From an uncultured Pseudomonadota bacterium (GTDB lineage Bacteria; Pseudomonadota; Gammaproteobacteria; Xanthomonadales; Ahniellaceae): a stretch of 43,340 bases of DNA. The notes beneath the pieces are model-generated. The model was not told where the DNA came from, ran no database searches, and worked only from the letters and a program-made list of their open reading frames with translations. Below, piece by piece: positions 9,650-18,207 of this stretch (its first letter is position 1; each line of letters begins with the position of its first letter). The stretch covers positions 1 through 43,340 of the forward strand of contig CALKUS010000135.1 in the NCBI GenBank assembly GCA_937996755.1. The letters run 5' to 3'. The translations under genes were made by a program, and so were the position numbers.

Positions 9650-10255
9650 TCAGCGCGCGGCCGCGACGCCGAATTCCCGCAACAACCGAGCGGTCTCGAA
9701 CAGCGGCAGTCCCATCACGCCCGTGTAGCTGCCGTCGATGCGAGAAACGAACGCCGCTGCACGGCCCTGGATGCCATAGGCGCCGGCCTTGCCGAACGGC
9801 TCGCCGGTCGCGACGTAGGCGTCGATCGCCGCGGCGTCAAGCGCTGCCACGTGCACGGTCGATTCCTGCAGCACGAGCTTCTCGCGTCCGGCGTCCGCGA
9901 TGCAGACGGCCGACAGCACGCGGTGCGCGCGGCCCGCGAGCCGGGCGAGCATCGCGCGCGCAGCGTCGGCGTCCGCGGGCTTGCCGAACACGTCGTCGCC
10001 GAGCACCACTTCGGTGTCGGCGGCGAGCACGACCGCGTGCGGCGTCGCCGCCACCTGCACGAGTCCGGCGCCGGCCTTCTCGCGCGCGACGCGGCGCACG
10101 TAGTCCTCGGGCGGCTCGCCGGGCGCGCGCACCTCGTCGACGCTCGCGTCGAGCACGCTGAACTGGTAACCGAGCTGCTCGAGCAGCTGCCGGCGGCGCG
10201 GCGATTGCGAGGCGAGGAAAAGCACGGCCGGTCCCGTTCGGTGGCGTGTCCGCAT
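9650..10255 (-). CDS. maf: Maf family nucleoside triphosphate pyrophosphatase
   Basis: 201 residues, the family length. Maf proteins hydrolyse non-canonical or modified nucleoside triphosphates (dTTP/UTP or m7GTP subfamilies) and have been linked to division arrest. The hallmark SQSPRRRQLLEQLG is near the N-terminus (residues 13-26), followed by VVLAADTEVVLGDDVFGKP and YGIQGRAAAFV near the C-terminus, which favours the dTTP/UTP branch (YhdE). ATG at 10255 was chosen because it leaves a short leader before the motif. It is the first gene of the maf-rng-yhdP-tldD run here; in relatives it normally follows rlmH, which is 5.4 kb away in this window. Confidence 0.95.
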   Translation of the reverse strand: MRTRHRTGPAVLFLASQSPRRRQLLEQLGYQFSVLDASVDEVRAPGEPPEDYVRRVAREKAGAGLVQVAATPHAVVLAADTEVVLGDDVFGKPADADAARAMLARLAGRAHRVLSAVCIADAGREKLVLQESTVHVAALDAAAIDAYVATGEPFGKAGAYGIQGRAAAFVSRIDGSYTGVMGLPLFETARLLREFGVAAAR

Positions 10256-10276
10256 GATCGCAGCGCGACGGACCCC

Positions 10277-10307
10277 GGAAAAGAAGCGGGGCCCCGAAGG
10301 GCCCCGC
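10277..10307 (-). terminator. Intrinsic terminator with UUCG tetraloop
   Basis: Read on the minus strand, GCGGGGCCC-TTCG-GGGCCCCGC forms a perfect 9-bp stem closed by a UUCG tetraloop and is followed by TTCTTTTCC. It lies 28 bp after the stop codon of the secreted protein gene at 10335-13325 and would separate that gene from maf. Confidence 0.88.
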
Positions 10308-10334
10308 GAATACTTCAGTGAAACTCGATTCGGC

Positions 10335-13325
10335 TCATTCGAAGCCGTTCGAGAACAGCGCGTCCGGCAGGCCACCGGCACAGACGAACGTCGTGGCCGA
10401 GACCACCACGTCGTCGATGCGGATGCCGGGGACACCACCGGCGACGACGCTCGAGTCGGTCGCCGCGAGCCAGCGCAGGCGCACGCTCTGGCCGTTCGCC
10501 GCCGCCGGCAGCGTGACCGTCGACGTGATGTACGCCGGCGCCGCCGTCGTGCCGCCGGACAGGCCGGACCAGGCCTGGCGACCGCCGATCGGGCTGCTGA
10601 AGCCGGTCGAGATCGTGTCGGTGTAGCCACCCGCCGTGAACGTGCCACCGGCCGTGACGATGTCGGTGAACGCGCCGGCGCCGATGCTGATCTCCAGCAC
10701 CATGCCGTCGTACGTGTCCTCGTAGTTGAAGAGGTTCTTGAACGTGACGGATGCGCCGCCAGCGGGCACGGTGAAGGCCTCGGAAACGAGCTCGCTCGTC
10801 GACACCGTCCCGACCTCGTTGACGAACGCGGCGTTCGGCGCGGAGGACGGCGTGGTGGCGGACGTGGTCCACAACGCGAGCGGCGTGGCGCCGGTCACGG
10901 CCGAGGTCCAGCCGGCCGGCAGCGCCGGTGCCGTGGCGCCGTCGAAGTTCTGCGAGAGCGCCGTGTTCACCTGCGCAACGCCGATGCGGATCGGCGCATA
11001 GGCGACCGCCGGGAACGCGGTGGGCCCGTCCTGCAGGCCGAGCGTCGGCGTGACGAACTGGCCGCACGTGCCGCCGACCGTGAACGCGAAGTCGCGCGAC
11101 ACCGTCGGGCCGCCGGCGACGACGACACCGTAGGTCTGCGGGGCACCGGGCAGCGTGACGTTGCCGCTCGCGGCGAGCGTGCCGACGAGGGCGGCCGACG
11201 AGTCCGCACCGCCGTTGTTGACGACCGGCAGGCTCAGCGTGACGACCTCACCCGGATCGGGCGCGCCGTTCGGCGGCGTGAAGCTCTCGGACACCAGCGT
11301 CACCGGCGTGCCCGCGGACAGCGTCGGGACGCCCGTGAGGCACCCCGTGAACGTCACGGTGCCGTTGTTCGTCACGGTGAGCGGGCTGCTCGTGATCGAG
11401 CCGAACGTCGGCTTCGAGGCGGTCGCCGTGTACGTACCCGGCGGCAGCTTGAAGTTCGAGTCGAGCGTGCCGTCGGCCTTGGTCGTGCGCAGCAGGCCAC
11501 CCGGCAGTGTGACGACCGCGCCCGCGAGCGGGAGGCCGGAGCTGCAGATGGTGAGGTTCGCGGCGATCTGGCCGCGCTGCGGCGCCGTGCAACCCGGCAG
11601 GATGAACTTGCCGAAGCGCGTGGCCCAACCGGCGCTGCTCGCCGCGGTGTAGTACTCCTGCGTGTACCAGAACGTGCACTCGTCGTTCGGGTCGACGCTC
11701 ATCGAGCTGTAGTCGCCCCAGCGACCGCTGGACGAGCTCTGCGCGCCGCCCGTGGCGACGAACACGGTCTCGCCTTCGTTCATGCCGACGCCCGTTGCTG
11801 CGCCCGTGCGGCCGGTGACGACGATGTTGGCACCGAACGGCGTGGGCTGCGGCGCCTGGCTGTAGCCGAGGCCGAGGTTGCCCTGGCCGTCCTGCGCGAT
11901 CGAGCCCATCCAGTTGTTGATGCCGGCGCCGTTGCCCGGGGCGAGGTTCTGCGTGCCCTGGTCGCGGACCGTCATCGGCGGGTTCGACAGGTCGGTGCTG
12001 CGCAGCTCGAACCAGCGCACGCCCGTCTGGTACGTGGCGGCGCTCGTGGGATTCACACCGGACACGTTGACGGTGAAGTTGCCGACCCACGAATTGATGG
12101 GCGCGGCAGGCGTGCCGAGGTTGCGGTAGCCGACGCGGAACAGCAGGCGGTCGGAAATCGCATCGAGCGCCGTGCCGGCACCCTGCTCGATCAGGTTGCG
12201 ACCGCTCGGCGCACGCGCGTCGAACTCGGCGAGCGGCGTGTCGGCGCGCACGTTGAACGTGGACGACGCGGGCGTCGCGTAGTTCGGCACCAGCTCGTAC
12301 GTGCGGATGCCGTCGATCGGGTCGCCGAAATCGTTGGCGCGGAACTCGAGGATGCGGTTCGGCAGGCCGGTCGGCGGCGGGATCACGCCGTCGATGTCGG
12401 TCGGCAGCTGGCCGCCGGCGTTCGGGTCGATGCCGAACACGTCACGATAGATGTACGACGCGGTCGGGTCGCCGACCAGCATCTTGGCGCGGTCGAACGC
12501 GAAGATGCCCGCGCCGGTGAACGCCGTGCCCGCCTGGTTGAACTGGTTGACGGTGAGGTAGTAGCCGTCGGGCCAGACGCCGTAGTGCGGGTAGTCGAAG
12601 AAGTTGTTGTTCGGCATCACGAACGCGTACGAGTAGTACGCCCCGAGCGGATCGGGCGTGCGCGAGATCGCGATGCACTGGCGGCCGGGCACGCCGTCGA
12701 CTTCGAACTGCGAAATCATCCAGCGGTCGGCCAGCGGGTCGTACAGCACCACCGGGTCGCCGTCGTCGCCCGTGCGGCAGGCATCGCCCGCGGGCAGGCC
12801 CTGGAAGAACTGGGCGCTCTGCAGCACCGGGCCGATCTGGCGGCCGCCGGTCGTCTTGTCGTACACCGAAACGGAGATGTTGACCGTCTGCACGTAGTGG
12901 TTCGGGCCGACGTCGCCGTTCGTGTCGGGCGGCAGGCAGCCGCACAGCGATTCGGCGCCGGTCTGGCCGAGGAACGTGGTGGGCGCACCGATCGTCGACG
13001 GGCCGCGCGCGTTGTTGTTCGCGAGCAGCGGGTCGAGGAATGCACCATCACCCGCGCCCGCACCGGGCTTGCGGTACTTGATGCGCGCGTTCTCGTTCTG
13101 CTCCTTCGCCTGCGACTCGTTTTCCTTGACGATCCGGCGCACCGGCACCTGGTCGCGGATCGGCTGCGTGACGCCGAATGCGGCGGCCTTCGCGGTCATG
13201 AATTCGCCCTGCGCGCTGACCAGCGGCGGGCCGTCCGCAGCGAACGCGGGCGCAGTGACGAGCAGAACGGCCATCGCCGTCGCCAGGCGCGTGCACGCCT
13301 GGAGCTTGTTGAATCGACGCATCAT
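10335..13325 (-). CDS. Large secreted protein with regulatory-like, choice-of-anchor and C-terminal GFE regions
   Basis: 996 residues, function unknown. A signal peptide (residues 1-29, cut after APAFA) precedes a region of about 560 residues that looks like a beta-propeller or adhesin head (PPDTNGDVGPNHYVQTVN, DDGDPVVLYDPLADRWMISQ). A carboxypeptidase-regulatory-like domain follows (LPGGLLRTTKADGTLDSNF), then a choice-of-anchor-J type domain (SQNFDGATAPALPAGWTS to GIRIDDVVVSA). It ends with DALFSNGFE, nearly the same tail as the di-heme peroxidase at 36821-38479. The start ATG at 13325 has a GGGGGAT element a few bases upstream; a longer frame to 13397 is less likely. It interrupts the usual rlmH-maf neighbourhood. 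Confidence 0.85.
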   Translation of the reverse strand: MMRRFNKLQACTRLATAMAVLLVTAPAFAADGPPLVSAQGEFMTAKAAAFGVTQPIRDQVPVRRIVKENESQAKEQNENARIKYRKPGAGAGDGAFLDPLLANNNARGPSTIGAPTTFLGQTGAESLCGCLPPDTNGDVGPNHYVQTVNISVSVYDKTTGGRQIGPVLQSAQFFQGLPAGDACRTGDDGDPVVLYDPLADRWMISQFEVDGVPGRQCIAISRTPDPLGAYYSYAFVMPNNNFFDYPHYGVWPDGYYLTVNQFNQAGTAFTGAGIFAFDRAKMLVGDPTASYIYRDVFGIDPNAGGQLPTDIDGVIPPPTGLPNRILEFRANDFGDPIDGIRTYELVPNYATPASSTFNVRADTPLAEFDARAPSGRNLIEQGAGTALDAISDRLLFRVGYRNLGTPAAPINSWVGNFTVNVSGVNPTSAATYQTGVRWFELRSTDLSNPPMTVRDQGTQNLAPGNGAGINNWMGSIAQDGQGNLGLGYSQAPQPTPFGANIVVTGRTGAATGVGMNEGETVFVATGGAQSSSSGRWGDYSSMSVDPNDECTFWYTQEYYTAASSAGWATRFGKFILPGCTAPQRGQIAANLTICSSGLPLAGAVVTLPGGLLRTTKADGTLDSNFKLPPGTYTATASKPTFGSITSSPLTVTNNGTVTFTGCLTGVPTLSAGTPVTLVSESFTPPNGAPDPGEVVTLSLPVVNNGGADSSAALVGTLAASGNVTLPGAPQTYGVVVAGGPTVSRDFAFTVGGTCGQFVTPTLGLQDGPTAFPAVAYAPIRIGVAQVNTALSQNFDGATAPALPAGWTSAVTGATPLALWTTSATTPSSAPNAAFVNEVGTVSTSELVSEAFTVPAGGASVTFKNLFNYEDTYDGMVLEISIGAGAFTDIVTAGGTFTAGGYTDTISTGFSSPIGGRQAWSGLSGGTTAAPAYITSTVTLPAAANGQSVRLRWLAATDSSVVAGGVPGIRIDDVVVSATTFVCAGGLPDALFSNGFE

Positions 13326-13519
13326 TTCATCCCCCGGGATGAGGTTGTGACCTGCCGGAGACGCCGGAAAAATCTGATGGAACCCGTCCCCAGCCACTTG
13401 ACATCGTTCCCGATGGTAAGCCCGTCCGGCCGATCCGTCGAGAGCCGGTGGCGGCCGGCCGACGGGCGGCGCCGCGAGCCGCGCCCTGCACGGTCGCGCC
13501 GCCGTGCTTCAATGCCGCC

Positions 13520-15226
13520 ATGCCCCACCTGGACCTCGCCCTGCTGGTCTGCGCGGCGCTCGTCGCGCTCGGCATCGTGACCAGCCTCCTGTCGCTGCGC
13601 TTCGGCGCGCCGCTGCTGCTCGTCTTCCTGGGCGTCGGCCTCGCGGCCGGCGAGGACGGGCTCGGGGGGATCCGGTTCGACGACGCGCACCTGGTGTACA
13701 CCATCTGCAGCATCGCACTGGCCGTCGTTCTGTTCGACGCCGGGTTCGAGACGCGCTGGCAGAGTTACCGCGTGGCCGCGCGCCCGGCGCTCGTGCTTGC
13801 GACGGTCGGCGTGCTCGTCACCACCGCCGTCTTCGCGTACGCCGCGCGGCTCGTGCTCGGCTTCGACTGGCCGCACGCGTTGCTGCTCGGCGCGATGGTG
13901 AGCTCCACCGACGCGGCAGCGGTGTTCTTCCTGCTGCGCGTCGGCGGCGCCGTGGTGCGCGACCGCGTCCGTTCCACGCTGGAAATCGAATCGGGCACGA
14001 ACGACCCGATGGCGATCTTCCTCACGACCGCCCTGCTCTCTTTCGTCGCGACGCGCAGCGAGATCGGCGGCTGGCACCTCGTGCTGGAATTCGGGCGCGA
14101 AATGGGCCTCGGCAGCGTGCTCGGCCTGGCCGGCGGATGGGCGATCGCTGCGCTGCTGCGCCGCCTGCCGCTGGAGCGCGCGCTCGTGCCGTTGCTCGCG
14201 ACGAGCCTCGCGCTGTGCCTGTTCGCCGCGACGAACATGCTCGGCGGCAGCGGCTACCTCGCGATCTACCTCGCCGGCCTGGTCGTCGGCAACCTGCGCA
14301 TCAACGAAGGCGTCGCGCTGCGCCGCTTCCAGGGCGCGTTCACGTGGCTCGGCCAGATCGTCATGTTCATCACGCTCGGGCTGTTCGCGACGCCGAGCGA
14401 GTTCGTGGGCCTGCTCGGCGAGTCGCTCGTGCTCGCGGCGGTGCTCGTGCTCGTCGCGCGCCCGCTCGCCGCGGCGCTTTGCCTGTTCCCGTTCGGCTTC
14501 TCGCGCGACGAGACGCTGCTCACCGGCTGGGTCGGGTTGCGCGGTGCCGTTTCGCTCCTGCTCGCGATCCTGCCGCTGCTCGCGGGCGTGGAACACGCGC
14601 GCACGATGTTCAACGTCACGTTCGAGATCGTGTTCGTGTCGCTGCTCGTGCAGGGCTGGACGCTCTTGCCGGTCGCGCGACGACTGCGCCAGGTGGTGCC
14701 CGCACGTAGCGGGCCGGTGGAACGCAGCGCGCTCGACATGCCGGGCCTCGATGGCCACGAGCTCGTCTGCTATCGCATCGCCGAGCACAGCCCGATCGCC
14801 GCCGGCGCCACGCTGCCGCGCTGGTCGCGTCCGTCGCTCGTCGTCCGCCGCGGCGAATCCATGCGCATCCGCGAGGCGGGCCCGTTGCAGGTGGGCGACC
14901 TCGTCTACCTCATCGTCACCGAGGATCGCATCGCGCTGCTCGACCGGATCTTCGCCGCGACGCGCCGCCCGGAGAAATCCGACCGCCAGTTCTTCGGCGA
15001 CTTCGCGCTCGCGCCCGACGTCACGCTGTCGGACATCGCGGCGAGCTATGGCGTCGCGGTGCCGTTGCGCGATTCGGGCTTGACGGTATCCGAAGCGCTG
15101 GCGCGTGAATTCGATTCCGCGCCGACGGTGGGGGACCGGTTGCGGCTCGGCAAGGTGGAATTGATCGTGCGCGACGTCGGCAACGACGGACGCGTGGCGG
15201 AGGTGGGGTTGGCGTTGAAGCCGTAG
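13520..15226 (+). CDS. CPA1-family potassium (or sodium)/proton antiporter, CvrA/NhaP2-like
   Basis: 568 residues. The first ~390 residues hold about a dozen hydrophobic helices of the Na+/H+ exchanger fold, with the family signatures LLGAMVSSTDAAAVFFLL and LEIESGTNDPMAIFLTTALL; the STDAAA and ESGTNDP aspartates are the expected ion-transport residues. A TrkA-C/RCK-C domain follows (about 400-480), then a CorC/HlyC-like end (GDFALAPDVTLSDIAASYGV). That domain order is typical of K+/H+ antiporters of the CvrA (NhaP2) type. The in-frame start at 13448 would add a non-hydrophobic leader, so ATG 13520 is preferred. The ion specificity is inferred. Confidence 0.92.
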   Translation: MPHLDLALLVCAALVALGIVTSLLSLRFGAPLLLVFLGVGLAAGEDGLGGIRFDDAHLVYTICSIALAVVLFDAGFETRWQSYRVAARPALVLATVGVLVTTAVFAYAARLVLGFDWPHALLLGAMVSSTDAAAVFFLLRVGGAVVRDRVRSTLEIESGTNDPMAIFLTTALLSFVATRSEIGGWHLVLEFGREMGLGSVLGLAGGWAIAALLRRLPLERALVPLLATSLALCLFAATNMLGGSGYLAIYLAGLVVGNLRINEGVALRRFQGAFTWLGQIVMFITLGLFATPSEFVGLLGESLVLAAVLVLVARPLAAALCLFPFGFSRDETLLTGWVGLRGAVSLLLAILPLLAGVEHARTMFNVTFEIVFVSLLVQGWTLLPVARRLRQVVPARSGPVERSALDMPGLDGHELVCYRIAEHSPIAAGATLPRWSRPSLVVRRGESMRIREAGPLQVGDLVYLIVTEDRIALLDRIFAATRRPEKSDRQFFGDFALAPDVTLSDIAASYGVAVPLRDSGLTVSEALAREFDSAPTVGDRLRLGKVELIVRDVGNDGRVAEVGLALKP

Positions 15227-15230
15227 CGTA

Positions 15231-15675
15231 CAGAGCGGGTTGTACGGCGCGGCTTCGACGAAGCCATCTGCCACCATGTCGAAGTGCCCGAACCACGCGC
15301 CGATCGCCCACAGGGGTGGGCTCCTACGAAATCCTCCCTGGATGCCTTTCGAGACGAGTCCCGTGCGTTGCGTCGCTCCGTGAGCTGGGTTGTACAGCGC
15401 GCGCTGTTGCCATCGACAGAGCGGCATCGCCTTGAGACTTCGGTCGGGCACGATGTACAACTTCGTTGCGGAGCGACGGCACGCCTTCGCGTCCTCACGC
15501 GATCATGCGCAGCGGGGTGCGATCGTCGCGCCTCGACAAGACCAGACTGGCCACACCCCGTTCACAGGGAGGATTCGGTAGGAGCCCACCCCTGTGGGCG
15601 ATCGGCGCGCCGCCGCAGGAAATGCGAGACACGGCAGATCGGTTTCGTCGGAGCGGCGCTGTACAACCCCGCTCT
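15231..15675. repeat. Second composite long palindrome with inverted REP-like cores
   Basis: It fills the gap between the convergent antiporter and rlmH. CAGAGCGGGTTGTACGGCGC at the left is the imperfect reverse complement of GCGCTGTACAACCCCGCTCT at the right. Inverted REP-like cores lie at 15298-15327 (minus) and 15578-15607 (plus), each followed by a GGGAGGAT/ATCCTCCC block. The middle contains GCGGAGCGACGGCACGCC and GCAGCGGGGTGCGATCG, which are also found in the element at 1-472. No coding region is supported. The right edge touches the rlmH stop codon, so the palindrome could act at the 3' end of both converging transcripts. Confidence 0.82.
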
Positions 15676-16146
15676 TCACGCCCGGTGATAAGGGTGACCC
15701 TTTCGAATACTCCACGCGCGGTACAGCTGCTCGATCACCACGAGCCGCACGAGCATGTGCGGCAGCACGAGCGGCGACAGCGACCACTTCGCGTCGGCGC
15801 GCGCCATGACCTCCGGCGCATGCCCGTCCGCGCCGCCGATCAGCAACGCGACGTCACGTCCGCTCTGCTCCCACGCTTCGGTTTTCTTCGCGAGCTCGGT
15901 GGTGGACCACGCCGCCCCGCGCTCGTCGAGCGCCACGACGTACGCGTTCTTCGGCAGCGCGGCGATGACACGCGCGCCTTCTTCCGCGATCGCGCGGGCG
16001 GGATCGCGTGTCGCGCTGCGCGCGCCGGGCGGGATCTCCACCAGCGCGGGCGCGTGCGGGTGCGGCAGGCGCTTCGCGTAGTCGGCGTAACCTTCCCGCA
16101 CCCAGGACGGCGGCTTGTCGCCGACCGCGATCAGCGCGATGCGCAC
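15676..16146 (-). CDS. rlmH: RlmH, 23S rRNA pseudouridine-1915 N3-methyltransferase
   Basis: 156 residues, the family length. RlmH is a homodimeric SPOUT methyltransferase that methylates pseudouridine 1915 in helix 69 of 23S rRNA on assembled ribosomes. The trefoil-knot SAM site is visible in VALLIGGADGHAPEV, with the conserved C-terminal tail AWSIRKGHPYHRA. The start is GTG at 16146, 16 bp after the rsfS stop, so the two are almost certainly cotranscribed. Both belong to the ribosome-maturation part of the nadD-rsfS-rlmH cluster. Confidence 0.97.
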   Translation of the reverse strand: MRIALIAVGDKPPSWVREGYADYAKRLPHPHAPALVEIPPGARSATRDPARAIAEEGARVIAALPKNAYVVALDERGAAWSTTELAKKTEAWEQSGRDVALLIGGADGHAPEVMARADAKWSLSPLVLPHMLVRLVVIEQLYRAWSIRKGHPYHRA

Positions 16147-16162
16147 TGGTCGCGCGCGGAGC

Positions 16163-16627
16163 TCAGCCGACCGCGGCGTTCGCCGGCATGTCGTCGCCCA
16201 CGGTCCACAGGCGCTCGAGCCCGTAGAACTCGCGCACGCGCGGCAGCATCACGTGGACCACGATGTCGCCGAGGTCGACCAGCACCCATTCGGCCTCGCG
16301 CTGGCCTTCCACGCCCAGCGGCGCCACGCCCGCGCGCTTCGCGAACTTCACCACCTCGTCGGCGATGGATTTCACGTGCCGGGTGGACGTGCCACTGGCG
16401 ATGACCAGGAGGTCGGTGATGGAGGTCTTGCCGCGGACGTCGATCTCGCGCACGTCCTTCGCTTTCAGCTCGGCGACTGCGTCGAGCACCTGCTGGCGCA
16501 GGGTGGGTGGAGCGGCGGGTTTTCGGGAGCGGGGTGCAGCGGCCTTCTTTCGAACCGTATTCGTCGTCTTGATGACCAAGTGGGGTAGCACCTCTGCGGT
16601 CGCGCCGGCGGTGGCGGGATTGCGCAC
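16163..16627 (-). CDS. rsfS: RsfS, ribosomal silencing factor
   Basis: 154 residues if started at GTG 16627. RsfS binds ribosomal protein uL14 and blocks 30S-50S joining under starvation. The core (about residues 43-150) has the DUF143 pattern, with DLLVIASGTSTRHVKSIAD and the LGVEGQREAEWVLVDLGDIV region. The first ~40 residues are basic and Ala/Pro-rich and longer than in most relatives. A -10-like TATACT lies just before the GTG, so the true start may be an internal codon such as TTG 16579, preceded by AGAGGTG. In relatives rsfS directly follows nadD; here 4.5 kb separates them. Confidence 0.93.
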   Translation of the reverse strand: MRNPATAGATAEVLPHLVIKTTNTVRKKAAAPRSRKPAAPPTLRQQVLDAVAELKAKDVREIDVRGKTSITDLLVIASGTSTRHVKSIADEVVKFAKRAGVAPLGVEGQREAEWVLVDLGDIVVHVMLPRVREFYGLERLWTVGDDMPANAAVG

Positions 16628-16637
16628 CGTCGAAAGC

Positions 16638-16643
16638 AGTATA
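16638..16643 (-). promoter_or_regulatory. Probable -10 box of the rsfS-rlmH unit
   Basis: Minus-strand TATACT, with TTTTCA 16 bp upstream as a weak -35. Transcription would begin only a few bases before the GTG at 16627, implying a leaderless start or a downstream start codon. This gives rsfS-rlmH its own promoter after separation from nadD. Confidence 0.45.
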
Positions 16644-16816
16644 GACCTCGCACGACGGGTGAAAAGGGGGTCGCCCGCGGGTGCAATGCGACGATTCAGC
16701 CGGCCAAGCCTTGTGTTGCGCCGGTCGTCGGAATGCCGCGTTCGCGCATGTCCCGGGCACGGCGTGAACGCCGTTGTGCCAGTCTCGTGACGCGACTTTC
16801 ACGAATCGAGGTTTCC

Positions 16817-18169
16817 ATGTCGCAAATCCTTGCCGATGCGGCGCAGCGCGCGCGGGCCTATCTCTCCGACCTCGGGAATCGCGGCGTCGCGCCGGATCCC
16901 GGCGCCGTTGCGCGGCTGGCCGCGCTCGACGTGCCGTTGCCGGAACACTCGTCCGCGCCGGGCGACGTCATCGCGCAGCTCGACGCGCTCGCGCCGGCCA
17001 CGATGGCGATGGCCGGCCCGCGCTTCTTCGGCTTCGTGATCGGAGGCTCGTTGCCGGTCGCGCTCGCGGCGAACTGGCTCGCGGGCGCGTGGGACCAGAA
17101 CACCGGCCTCTACCAGTCGACGCCGGCCACCTCGATGCTCGAGCAGGTCGCGCTGCGCTGGCTGCTCGACGTGCTGCACCTCCCGCCCGGCTGTGGCGGC
17201 GCGTTCGTCACGGGCACTTCCGTCGCGCACGTGAGCGCGCTCGCGGCCGCGCGCCACGCGGTGCTGGAACGCGCGGGCTGGAATGTCGAGGCCGACGGCC
17301 TGTTCGGCGCGCCGCCGATCACCGTGGTCACGAGCGCGGAAGCGCACCCGACGCTGTACAAGGCGCTCGGCATCGTCGGCCTCGGGCGCAATCGCGTCGT
17401 GAAGGTGCCCACCGACGGGCAGGGCCGCATGCGCGTCGACGCGTTCCCGGAGATCCGCGGTCCGGCGATCGTCTGCGTGCAGGCCGGCAACGTGAACACG
17501 GGCGCGTTCGACCCGATCGCGGAGATCGTGCCGCGCGCGAAGGCAGCGGGCGCATGGGTGCACGTCGACGGCGCATTCGGGCTGTGGGCCGCCGCGGCAC
17601 CGTCGCGCACGCATCTCACGGCCGGCATCGCGGACGCGGATTCCTGGGCGACCGACGGCCACAAGTGGCTGAACGTGCCGTACGACAGCGGCATCGCGTT
17701 CGTGCGCGATCCGCATACGCTGCGCGCCGCGATGGCGATCACCGCGGAGTACCTGCCGACCGACACGCCGCAGCGCAATCCGTCCGACTACACGCCGGAG
17801 CTCTCGCGCCGCGCGCGCGGCGTCGATATCTGGGCTGCGCTGCGCGCACTCGGGCGCGAAGGCGTGGCGGAGCTCATCGAGCGCAATTGCCGCCAGGCGC
17901 GCCGCTTCGCCGAGGGTTTCGCCGCGGCCGGCTATCGCGTGCTGAACGACGTCGTGCTGAACCAGGTGCTCGTGTCGTTCGGCGATGCCGAAACCACGCA
18001 ACGCACGATCGCTTCGATCCAGTCCGACGGCACGTGCTGGTGCGGCGGCACGGTGTGGCAGGGCCAGCCCGCGATGCGCATCAGCGTGAGCTCGTGGGCG
18101 ACGACGGACGACGATGTCGAGAAAAGCCTCGTCGCCATGCTGCGCTGCGCCGCGGCCGCGAAGCGCTGA
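16817..18169 (+). CDS. PLP-dependent group II-type decarboxylase/aminotransferase-fold enzyme
   Basis: 450 residues. It belongs to the fold-type I PLP family that contains aromatic-L-amino-acid and glutamate decarboxylases. The Schiff-base lysine is in TDGHKWLNVPYDSG (Lys283). GPAIVCVQAGNVNTGAFDPI and WVHVDGAFGLW provide the cofactor-binding Asp/Ala region, and YQSTPATSMLEQVALRWL lies near the N-terminus. The substrate cannot be told from sequence. ATG 16817 is chosen for its GAGG five bases upstream. The gene is divergent from rsfS and convergent with the slipin gene, sharing the terminator between them. It is part of the insertion that splits nadD from rsfS, but nothing ties it functionally to the slipin. 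Confidence 0.88.
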   Translation: MSQILADAAQRARAYLSDLGNRGVAPDPGAVARLAALDVPLPEHSSAPGDVIAQLDALAPATMAMAGPRFFGFVIGGSLPVALAANWLAGAWDQNTGLYQSTPATSMLEQVALRWLLDVLHLPPGCGGAFVTGTSVAHVSALAAARHAVLERAGWNVEADGLFGAPPITVVTSAEAHPTLYKALGIVGLGRNRVVKVPTDGQGRMRVDAFPEIRGPAIVCVQAGNVNTGAFDPIAEIVPRAKAAGAWVHVDGAFGLWAAAAPSRTHLTAGIADADSWATDGHKWLNVPYDSGIAFVRDPHTLRAAMAITAEYLPTDTPQRNPSDYTPELSRRARGVDIWAALRALGREGVAELIERNCRQARRFAEGFAAAGYRVLNDVVLNQVLVSFGDAETTQRTIASIQSDGTCWCGGTVWQGQPAMRISVSSWATTDDDVEKSLVAMLRCAAAAKR

Positions 18170-18172
18170 AAC

Positions 18173-18204
18173 AAAAAAGGCCGTGGTGCGCATGCACCAC
18201 GGCC
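18173..18204 (-). terminator. Intrinsic terminator of the slipin transcript
   Basis: GGCCGTGGTGC and GCACCACGGCC form a perfect 11-bp stem around a 4-nt loop (18179-18204). On the minus strand it is followed directly by TTTTTTGT. It begins 4 bp after the slipin stop codon. No T-run follows on the plus strand, so it serves mainly the slipin gene. Confidence 0.92.
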
Positions 18205-18207
18205 AAT

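Noticed and set aside
13397..13402. TTGACA as a -35 box for the antiporter gene
   Set aside because: No -10 hexamer lies 15-19 bp downstream and the distance to the start codon is long.
16817..18169. Decarboxylase as functional partner of the slipin
   Set aside because: It is convergent, has its own start signals and no known link with SPFH systems; shared insertion site is the only tie.
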